Part shown: one piece after another, positions 1 to 5,081 of the stretch | How positions within the stretch are numbered: position 1 is the first letter of the stretch | How the letters are laid out: each line of letters begins with the position of its first letter | From: Acidobacteria bacterium UBA6911 | GTDB taxonomy: Bacteria; Acidobacteriota; UBA6911 | DNA: 9,505 bases | Reading direction: 5' to 3' | NCBI GenBank assembly: GCA_002451015.1 | Contig: DKBB01000351.1 | Location: 325-9,829, forward strand | Translations under genes and position numbers: made by a program | The notes under the pieces: model-generated | What the model was told of the DNA's origin: nothing | Databases searched by the model: none | What the model saw: the letters and a program-made list of their open reading frames with translations, nothing else

Positions 1-389
1 ACATCGTCTTTGACGTCCAGAAGAAAAGCCCGGACAGGATACTGCGCAAGGTCCTGATCCACCTGCGAATCGCCTATACGCAGAGCCTTGATCAAAGGAT
101 AGCCTGCCAGCCGGCGGCAATAAGCGGGATCTTCATCTCCATGCAGCTGAATGACCTGCACTCCCGCGTCCCGGACCGTTTGAACCAGATCGTTCGGGTC
201 GGGAACATTCACAAAAAGCCCGACCGTTACAGCAAAAGGCGGAAGACGGAGAATGATTGAATGGGCGGCCTCGGGATCGACATACCGGGGGCTGGAGGGA
301 AAAAAATTGAATCCCAGTGCATCGGCGCCTTCATCGAGAGCCAGCGCGGCGTCTTCGTAGCTCGTAATTCCGCAAATCTTTACTTTCAT
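1..389 (-). CDS. trpF: Phosphoribosylanthranilate isomerase, C-terminal part cut off by the window edge
   Basis: TrpF converts N-(5-phosphoribosyl)anthranilate to the CdRP isomer in the cytoplasm, the step before indole-glycerol-phosphate synthase. I translated 129 residues from the ATG at 389-387. The protein opens with MKVKICGIT, the family hallmark, in which Cys6 is the expected catalytic base. It continues with the phosphate-barrel segments GADALGFNFFPSSPRYV (about residues 21-37), VGLFVN (56-61) and QLHGDE (81-86). AFLLD (121-125) places Asp125 where the general acid is expected. The family is usually about 200-220 residues, so roughly the last third lies beyond the left edge. A GGGGA Shine-Dalgarno-like stretch lies just upstream, and the gap to trpC is 23 bp, so it is the fourth visible gene of the trp operon. 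The identification rests on clear motifs; only the missing end is unknown. Confidence 0.95.
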   Translation of the reverse strand, partial: MKVKICGITSYEDAALALDEGADALGFNFFPSSPRYVDPEAAHSIILRLPPFAVTVGLFVNVPDPNDLVQTVRDAGVQVIQLHGDEDPAYCRRLAGYPLIKALRIGDSQVDQDLAQYPVRAFLLDVKDD

Positions 390-412
390 AATTATCCCCG
401 CCCGGCAAAGCC

Positions 413-1237
413 CTATCCGGAACGTAATTCTTTCAGTGCCGCTCCGGGAGACGGAGCTCGCATCAATTGCTCCCCGACAAGGAATCCGTTGTAACCGGCA
501 TCGGAAAGCCTGCGGATATCCCCGGCGGTTCGAATCCCGCTTTCCGCCACAGCCGGAACCCGCGCCGGAATAATCGGCGCAAGGTTCATGGAGACTTCCA
601 GGGAGACCTCAAAGGTGCGCAGATCGCGATTGTTAACGCCTATTAATCCAGCCCCTGCATCCAGCGCCTTGTGCAATTCCTCCTCGTTATGCACTTCAAC
701 GAGAGCTTCCATCCCCCGCCTCTCCACCTCCAGGATCAGCGATTCCAGTGCAGCGGGCTCCAGGAGCGCGGCGATCAGCAGGACCGCATCGGCTCCGGCA
801 CGGCGCGCCTCCAGAATCTGGTAGGGATCGATTATAAAATCTTTGCGGAGCAGCGGAAGATCCGTATGCCAGCGAAGAATTGCCAGAATCTCCAGGTTGC
901 CGTGAAAGTGATGCACCTCGGTAATCACCGACAGAGCCGCGGCGCCGGACTGCCGGTATTCCCGGGCAATTCGGACCGGATCGAAATCGCCGCATAGGAG
1001 ACCGGCGGAAGGGGACGCTTTTTTTATCTCCGATATGACGGCCGGGGGACGCCCCGATACCAGGGCTTTCTTAAGAGAACGCACGGGTTCCGCACGCTCC
1101 AGAGCGCTCTCTATGGAAGCCGCGGGAAAGGAAGTCCTCGCGGCCATAATTTCCCGGACTTTGCAGCGTATGATTTTTTCGAGGATAGTGCCTTCGAGGT
1201 TTCCGGGAAGCCGAAACTCATTTGCGGTCTGCATCAT
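413..1237 (-). CDS. trpC: Indole-3-glycerol-phosphate synthase
   Basis: TrpC closes the indole ring, turning CdRP into indole-3-glycerol phosphate with loss of CO2 and water, in the cytoplasm. The 274-residue protein has the normal length for a stand-alone enzyme and is a TIM barrel. Visible signatures are ISEIKKASPS (68-77, with Glu70 and Lys72), LLRKDFIID (129-137, catalytic Lys132), EALVEVHNEEEL (177-188, Glu181), GVNNRDL (200-206) and AESGI (231-235). These match the known catalytic and ribose/phosphate-binding elements. Two adjacent ATG codons stand at the start; the first begins only 3 bp after the trpG stop, so translation is probably coupled to trpG. The ribosome site is weak and lies inside the end of trpG. 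It is not fused to TrpF, unlike the enterobacterial TrpCF protein. Confidence 0.97.
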   Translation of the reverse strand: MMQTANEFRLPGNLEGTILEKIIRCKVREIMAARTSFPAASIESALERAEPVRSLKKALVSGRPPAVISEIKKASPSAGLLCGDFDPVRIAREYRQSGAAALSVITEVHHFHGNLEILAILRWHTDLPLLRKDFIIDPYQILEARRAGADAVLLIAALLEPAALESLILEVERRGMEALVEVHNEEELHKALDAGAGLIGVNNRDLRTFEVSLEVSMNLAPIIPARVPAVAESGIRTAGDIRRLSDAGYNGFLVGEQLMRAPSPGAALKELRSG

Positions 1238-1240
1238 CTT

Positions 1241-1816
1241 TTACCCAGACTCGGCCAGGTTTACAAAATTTGAAAGCATTTTTTTGCCGACATCGGTCAG
1301 GATCGATTCCGGATGAAACTGGACGCCTTCGACAATCATTTCGCGATGGCGCAGGCCCATAATGATCCCATCCTCGGTCCTGGCACTCACTTCCAATGAT
1401 TCCGGGACGCTATCGGGAGCCACTACCAGGGAGTGATACCGTGTGGCGCGAAACGGCGTGGGAAGATCCCGGAAAATCGTCCGCCCGTCATGGTGGACAT
1501 CGCTTGTCTTTCCGTGCATGATCGTCGGTGCGGAAACGATCCGGCCTCCGAAAGCCGCACCGATCGCCTGGTGCCCCAGGCAGACACCGAGTATGGGAAT
1601 TTTTCCGGCAAATTCCTTTATCGCCGGAATTATGATGCCGGAATCTTCGGGGCGGCCGGGGCCGGGAGAAACGACAATACTGCCGGGCGCCATCTCGGAT
1701 ATTTCCGGAATCGAGATCTCATCGTTGCGAAATACCTTCAACTCCCGACCCATCTCGCCCAGGTACTGGACCAGGTTGAAGGTAAAGGAATCGTAATTAT
1801 CTATGACTAAAATCAT
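1241..1816 (-). CDS. trpG: Anthranilate synthase component II (glutamine amidotransferase)
   Basis: TrpG hydrolyses glutamine and passes ammonia to TrpE for anthranilate formation. The 191-residue length is normal for a free-standing class I amidotransferase. It starts MILVIDNYDSFTFNLVQYLG, typical of TrpG/PabA. SPGPGRPEDSG (50-60) forms the oxyanion region, GVCLGHQAIG (77-86) carries the nucleophile Cys79, and VQFHPES (165-171) supplies His168 and Glu170, completing the triad. HGKTSDV (101-107) is the usual active-site lid motif. A GGAG ribosome site lies 6 nt before the ATG. The trpE-trpG gap is 61 bp. TrpG-type proteins can also serve aminodeoxychorismate synthase (PabA role) when no separate pabA exists; that cannot be judged here. 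Confidence 0.96.
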   Translation of the reverse strand: MILVIDNYDSFTFNLVQYLGEMGRELKVFRNDEISIPEISEMAPGSIVVSPGPGRPEDSGIIIPAIKEFAGKIPILGVCLGHQAIGAAFGGRIVSAPTIMHGKTSDVHHDGRTIFRDLPTPFRATRYHSLVVAPDSVPESLEVSARTEDGIIMGLRHREMIVEGVQFHPESILTDVGKKMLSNFVNLAESG

Positions 1817-1877
1817 TTGCAGCTCCGCACAGGATTCAATGTTGGACTTTTGAAATTCCGCACCCTCAACCGATTGT

Positions 1878-3356
1878 TCATTTCAGACCCTCGTGCGCGA
1901 ATTTGACTGCACGTATTAAGGCGCTAGCCTTGTTGAAGGATTCATCCCGTTCTCTCTCTGGCTGGGAATCGGCCACGATACCTCCACCCGCCTGTATGTA
2001 CGCGATGCCGTCTTTTGCCACCAGCGTTCGCAGGGCGATACAGGTATCCAGGTTTCCCGAAAAATCGACATACCCGACGGCGCCCCCGTATACGCCGCGC
2101 CTGCAGGGTTCGAGATCCTCAATAATCTCCATGGCTCGCACCTTGGGTGCACCGGACACCGTTCCGGCCGGAAGGCACGCCTCCAGGGCATGGTAACAAT
2201 CGAGATCCTCCCGCAGTTCCCCCTCGACACTGCTTACAAGATGCATCACGTGGCTGTACCTTTCGATACGCATTAAATCGGTGACCTTGACCGAACCGTA
2301 TTTGCACACGCGACCCAGGTCGTTGCGCCCGAGGTCCACCAGCATAACGTGCTCCGCCCGCTCCTTTTCGTCAGCCAGAAGTTCCCGGTGCAGAGCTGCA
2401 TCCTCTTCCGGCGTTTCGCCCCTGGGGCGCGTCCCGGCTATCGGGCCGTATTCGACCCGGCCGTCCTGAACCTTTACCAGCATCTCGGGCGAGGCGCCTA
2501 CCAGATGCAGATTGTCGATACGAAGGAAGAACATGTAGGGCGAAGGGTTGACAAAGCGAAGGGCGCGATAGATGTCAAAAGGATCGCAGGTGATTTTCAT
2601 GGCGAAGCGCTGGGACAAAACCGCCTGGAAGATATCACCGGCGTAAATGTGATCCTTGGCGATTTCTATATTCCTATTGTATTTTTCGACGCTCAGATTG
2701 GATACGGGTTCGGGAATCGCCTCCTTGGGGACCGGGGACGGGAGGGATATCGGAACCGTAAGGCGCTTCTCGGTCTGCTCGATACGCAGAAGGGCGTCCC
2801 GGTATTTGTCTTCCAATCCTTGACCGCTGCGATCATTGAAGATATTGGCAATGATGTGGATGCGATGTCTCAGGTGATCAAAAGCAAGCACATTGGAAAA
2901 ATACATCACCTGGTAGTCGTCGATTCCCAGATCGTCCTCGGCCAGATCCGGCAGCCTTTCGAACTGGCGAATAACATCATAGGCGAAAAAACCCACACCT
3001 CCGCCGACAAACGGAGGCAGGTCGGGCATTGGCACCGCTTTGAAATCGCGGGAAATCTGTCTCAGCTTTTCAAAACCGCGTGTTTCCTCACGGACTGTCT
3101 TCCCCTGACTTTCCATCCACACAGCATTGCCTTTTCCGCGCACCATAAGGAAGGGATCCCAACCGATGAAGGAGTACCGGGCAAGGCGCTCTCCCCCTTC
3201 CACGCTTTCAAGCAGAAAGGCCCTTCGACGGTCGTGGGCAATTCTCAGAAACGCTGCTGCCGGAGTAAGGAGATCCGCGAGAATATCCTTACAAACCGGT
3301 ATGACGGTCCCCTGCTCTGCTATTCTGTTCATTTCCTGCAACGAAGGCTGAATCAT
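1878..3356 (-). CDS. trpE: Anthranilate synthase component I
   Basis: TrpE makes anthranilate from chorismate using ammonia from TrpG; it is the committed and feedback-inhibited step of tryptophan synthesis. I place the start at the ATG at 3356-3354, giving 492 residues. The in-frame stretch upstream to 3416 encodes a Cys- and Arg-rich tail with no resemblance to TrpE. From MIQPSLQEM onward the chain fits the normal N-terminus. LLES (48-51), RYSFIG (60-65) and NPSPYMFF (270-277) are the regions that bind inhibitory tryptophan in characterised enzymes, so feedback control is likely kept. Catalytic-domain motifs are GTRPRG (308-313), DLGRNDLGRV (341-350), PAGTVSGAPKVRAMEI (396-411) and IQAGGGIVADSQPE (454-467). 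The Shine-Dalgarno before the chosen ATG is poor. Expression is probably governed by the attenuator upstream. Confidence 0.95.
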   Translation of the reverse strand: MIQPSLQEMNRIAEQGTVIPVCKDILADLLTPAAAFLRIAHDRRRAFLLESVEGGERLARYSFIGWDPFLMVRGKGNAVWMESQGKTVREETRGFEKLRQISRDFKAVPMPDLPPFVGGGVGFFAYDVIRQFERLPDLAEDDLGIDDYQVMYFSNVLAFDHLRHRIHIIANIFNDRSGQGLEDKYRDALLRIEQTEKRLTVPISLPSPVPKEAIPEPVSNLSVEKYNRNIEIAKDHIYAGDIFQAVLSQRFAMKITCDPFDIYRALRFVNPSPYMFFLRIDNLHLVGASPEMLVKVQDGRVEYGPIAGTRPRGETPEEDAALHRELLADEKERAEHVMLVDLGRNDLGRVCKYGSVKVTDLMRIERYSHVMHLVSSVEGELREDLDCYHALEACLPAGTVSGAPKVRAMEIIEDLEPCRRGVYGGAVGYVDFSGNLDTCIALRTLVAKDGIAYIQAGGGIVADSQPERERDESFNKASALIRAVKFAHEGLK

Positions 3357-3453
3357 TTTTCGCTCACAAATATCAGGTTTACAACCATTTCTTATACACT
3401 CTAGCCGGGAGCACATCTATCCCATACCGCGGTACGAAGAAAGAAATGAAAGG

Positions 3454-3492
3454 AAAAAAAATGCCGTGAACTCCTCGAGTCGTTCACGGCAT
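3454..3492 (-). terminator. Rho-independent terminator of the trp attenuator
   Basis: On the minus strand the arm ATGCCGTGAAC (3492-3482) is followed by a 10-nt loop and the perfect complement GTTCACGGCAT (3471-3461), then seven further T residues (3460-3454). This is an 11-bp stem with no mismatches plus a U tract, the classic intrinsic terminator. It works only leftward: on the plus strand no T run follows the hairpin. It lies about 100 nt before the trpE start and 25 nt after the leader-peptide stop codon, the expected place for an attenuator. Confidence 0.9.
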
Positions 3493-3589
3493 GTTCACCC
3501 CTTTATTGTTTCAGTTTCAGGAAAACGGCGGCGAATCGACTCGGGCATGTAGGGTCATCCATCGCCAATGCCGAAAATTGAACTGAAAC
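3476..3589 (-). promoter_or_regulatory. Candidate antiterminator and protective RNA pairings of the trp leader
   Basis: Three complementary sets are visible in the leader RNA. (a) CGAGTCG (3543-3537), inside leader codons 22-24, is the exact complement of CGACTCG (3482-3476). The match extends through a single bulge to TTC (3535-3533) with GAA (3485-3483). This pairing invades the descending arm and loop of the terminator, so it could act as the antiterminator. (b) GTTTCAGTT (3589-3581, codons 6-9) is a perfect 9-nt complement of AACTGAAAC (3516-3508), directly after the leader stop codon. (c) Nested inside (b), CGGC and GGCGA (3573-3570, 3566-3562) pair with TCGCC and GCCG (3534-3530, 3529-3526). 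Set (c) covers the Trp14 codon and the codon next to it. Pairings (b) and (c) are topologically opposed to (a). The complementarity is seen directly; the switching is inferred. Confidence 0.55.
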
Positions 3590-3606
3590 GTCCATAGGTC
3601 CTTCAT
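3517..3606 (-). CDS. trpL: trp operon leader peptide (29 residues)
   Basis: A 29-codon reading frame starts at the ATG at 3606-3604 and stops with TGA at 3519-3517. It has Trp codons at positions 5 (3594-3592), 14 (3567-3565) and 16 (3561-3559), the last two in the local sequence HWRWM, with a CGA arginine codon between them. Three Trp in 29 residues is a strong enrichment, and the terminator hairpin begins 25 nt after the stop. A purine-rich GGTGGGTGG stretch lies just before the ATG and can serve as a ribosome site. An in-frame ATG eight codons upstream (3630) is possible, but its ribosome site looks weaker. The inferred role is to sense charged tRNA-Trp: stalling at the Trp codons would favour the antiterminator and let trpEGCF be transcribed. 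The Trp codons are not strictly tandem as in E. coli. Confidence 0.8.
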   Translation of the reverse strand: MKDLWTFQFNFRHWRWMTLHARVDSPPFS

Positions 3607-3660
3607 AAATCCACCCACCAGGGAACCCATTATTTCTACCACAACCCCCGGACAACCGCA

Positions 3661-3666
3661 ATTATA
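3661..3666 (-). promoter_or_regulatory. Probable -10 box of the trp promoter
   Basis: The minus strand carries a perfect TATAAT at 3666-3661, in the context GGGTTTATAATTGCGG. Transcription would start near 3655, giving about 50 nt before the leader-peptide ATG, a sensible leader layout. No good -35 hexamer is found 16-18 nt upstream (the region reads GGGGGGAACCC), so the promoter may need an activator or be weak without one. Confidence 0.5.
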
Positions 3667-3674
3667 AACCCTTT

Positions 3675-3707
3675 TCCCGTTCAGGGTTCCCCCCGTTCAA
3701 GGTTTCC
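3675..3707 (-). repeat. Tandem imperfect 16-17 bp repeat upstream of the trp -10 box
   Basis: Two adjacent copies are seen on the plus strand: TCCCGTTCAGGGTTCC (3675-3690) and CCCCGTTCAAGGTTTCC (3691-3707). They differ at the first base, at one internal G/A and by one extra T. The next bases (from 3706) again begin CCCGT. The pair occupies the -35 region and just above it on the trp strand, which suits a regulator binding side by side. It does not resemble the E. coli TrpR operator. Function is inferred from position only. Confidence 0.5.
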
Positions 3708-3952
3708 CGTCTTACCGCTTAAACGGGACCCGGTGAAAACAGGGGCGCTTTTACAAAAGAATTGGCTTGTATCATTTTTACCACACCAGAGTGAAACCCC
3801 TTTTGTCAATTTGTAGAAATCAACAGGCTAAATTATTGTATATATTTAATTTAAAAGATTTTCACACAACAAATGAATCCTGGTACTTAATTTGCATAAA
3901 TATAAGTTTCTCAATAATTTTGAATATTTTTACAACATTTTAGGACTAATAC
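3708..3952. other. Gene-free divergent intergenic region between trp and lpxC, AT-rich on the lpxC side
   Basis: No credible reading frame is present. From about 3800 to the lpxC start the sequence becomes strongly AT-rich (for example 3831-3858 is almost only A and T), in contrast to the GC-richer genes. This is typical of promoter DNA. Plus-strand hexamers such as TTGTCA (3803-3808) and TATAAG (3901-3906) exist, but no pair with consensus sequence and spacing stands out, so I do not place the lpxC promoter exactly. Confidence 0.6.
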
Positions 3953-4837
3953 ATGATCAAACACCAAAGGACCCTGTGCAAAAAGATTCATTTTAAGGGA
4001 ATCGGACTTCACACCGGCTATTCCGTTAACCTCAGTCTCGTTCCGGCACCCCCGGATACCGGGATCCGTTTTCGCCGTACCGATCTGAAGAATTTCGAAA
4101 TCGAAGCGATCCGTTCCCATGTCGCCAAGGTCAGCTACGCTACGACACTGATGAAAAAAGGTGTTATGATCTCCACCGTCGAGCACCTCCTCTCCGCTCT
4201 TTACGGCCTCGATATCGACAACCTGTACCTGGATGTCGACTCGATGGAAGTTCCCATACTGGACGGCAGCGGCACGTTGTTCATGAAAGAGATCGATAAA
4301 ATAGGGATCGTCGAACAGAATGCCCTGCGGAAATACCTAGTTGTAGAAAAACCGATCGAGGTGCGCCAGGAAGACAAGGTCGCGGGCGTGTATCCCGACG
4401 CGGCGCGCAGGGTTACCTATATCATCGATTTCGAACATAAAGCGATCGGACACCAGGAAATCCATATGGAGTTGACCCCGGAAACCTATTGCCGGGAAAT
4501 CGGACTGGCCCGCACTTTCGGTTTTGTATCGGATGTGGAATATCTGAAAAGCCTTGGCCTGATTCGCGGGGGTTCCCTGGACAATGCAGTCGTTCTGGAC
4601 GATTCCGGCATCGTCGACAACGACCTCCGTTATCCGGACGAATTCGTAAGGCATAAACTGCTGGATCTGCTGGGCGACATTTCATTGACCGGCTACCCCA
4701 TCATCGGCAAACTTTACGCCGAAAGAGCCGGGCACGCGATCCACACAGCCCTGGCAGACCGTATCGTCCGCCATACGGATCATTACCGTATCTGCACCCT
4801 CGAGGACCTGGAAGCTCCTATCGCGAATGCAATGTGA
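3953..4837 (+). CDS. lpxC: UDP-3-O-acyl-N-acetylglucosamine deacetylase
   Basis: LpxC is the zinc-dependent amidase that commits UDP-3-O-acyl-GlcNAc to lipid A synthesis, acting in the cytoplasm near the inner membrane. The 294 residues fit the stand-alone enzyme (about 300). IHFKGIGLHTG (12-22) is the conserved N-terminal motif. ISTVEHLLSAL (73-83) contains the catalytic Glu77 and zinc ligand His78. RHKLLDLLGDI (233-243) gives zinc ligands His234 and Asp238, and GHA (260-262) gives His261, the equivalent of E. coli His265. ARTFGF (186-191) is the usual substrate-binding stretch. The chosen ATG is preceded by AGGA with 7 nt spacing. It is not fused to FabZ and not in a cell-division (dcw) or lpx cluster within the window; it is divergent from the trp operon. 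The protein confirms a lipopolysaccharide-making Gram-negative host. Confidence 0.97.
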   Translation: MIKHQRTLCKKIHFKGIGLHTGYSVNLSLVPAPPDTGIRFRRTDLKNFEIEAIRSHVAKVSYATTLMKKGVMISTVEHLLSALYGLDIDNLYLDVDSMEVPILDGSGTLFMKEIDKIGIVEQNALRKYLVVEKPIEVRQEDKVAGVYPDAARRVTYIIDFEHKAIGHQEIHMELTPETYCREIGLARTFGFVSDVEYLKSLGLIRGGSLDNAVVLDDSGIVDNDLRYPDEFVRHKLLDLLGDISLTGYPIIGKLYAERAGHAIHTALADRIVRHTDHYRICTLEDLEAPIANAM

Positions 4838-4908
4838 CGAACAGAGCATGCGCCCGGCCGCACACACAATCACCGGTTATAGGAAATGTCTATTCTTCAG
4901 AAATAGCC

Positions 4909-4921
4909 TTCACAGTGTGAA
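4909..4921. promoter_or_regulatory. 13-bp perfect palindrome, candidate operator for the glycoside-use operon
   Basis: TTCACA-G-TGTGAA is a perfect inverted repeat around G4915. It ends 8 bp before the candidate -35 box of the GH3 gene, a typical place for an activator or for a repressor contacting the promoter edge. Half-site order is opposite to that of a CRP site (TGTGA-N6-TCACA). The regulator is unknown; a single short palindrome can arise by chance. Confidence 0.35.
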
Positions 4922-4929
4922 TTCAAGAG

Positions 4930-4959
4930 TTGCACGATACGCAGCCCTGACCGTAGAAT
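4930..4959 (+). promoter_or_regulatory. Candidate promoter for the GH3-pgmB-GH65 genes
   Basis: TTGCAC (4930-4935) and TAGAAT (4954-4959) are separated by 18 bp. The -10 box matches the sigma-70 consensus at five of six positions, the -35 box at three. Transcription would begin near 4966, about 40 nt before the GH3 start codon. No intrinsic terminator separates lpxC from this point, so some read-through from lpxC is possible. The rest of the 4838-5006 gap shows nothing else. Confidence 0.4.
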
Positions 4960-5006
4960 AATTCCGCATACATCAAACCACGGATAACACTGAGAATGGA
5001 AACGGG

Positions 5007-5081
5007 ATGAGATCCCTTTTAAGAGCGCATAAGATAATGATTTGCTCTGCACTTGCCGTTGCCGTCTCGATCAGCGGATGC
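5007..5081 (+). other. Lipoprotein signal peptide of the GH3 enzyme
   Basis: The first 25 codons encode a short basic segment, about 14 mostly hydrophobic residues (Ile10-Ile22) and the lipobox I-S-G-C ending at Cys25 (codon 5079-5081). Cleavage before Cys25 by signal peptidase II is predicted. A polar spacer follows, and the catalytic domain begins near residue 38. The mature enzyme should be anchored by lipid, in the periplasm or on the outer membrane. Confidence 0.8.

Noticed and set aside
2349..3404. A 351-codon open frame on the plus strand, opposite trpE
   Set aside because: It lies wholly antisense to a gene with clear TrpE motifs, and its translation shows no recognisable domain. I take it as a shadow of trpE codon bias.
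3357..3416. 20-residue N-terminal extension of TrpE
   Set aside because: It is Cys- and Arg-rich, does not look like the TrpE N-terminus, and MIQPSLQEM at 3356 fits the family start.
3425..3434. Palindrome TACCGCGGTA between the attenuator and trpE, containing the ACCGCG of a T-box
   Set aside because: It lies after the terminator, and no T-box sequence or specifier stem precedes the hairpin. The Trp-rich leader peptide explains the control better.
3804..3809. Perfect TTGACA on the minus strand as a trp -35 box
   Set aside because: No -10-like hexamer follows at 16-18 nt (the bases there are GTGTGG), and it is far from the TATAAT at 3666-3661.
4890..4906. CTATT/AATAG hairpin after lpxC as a terminator
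   Set aside because: The stem is only 5 AT-rich base pairs and no T run follows.
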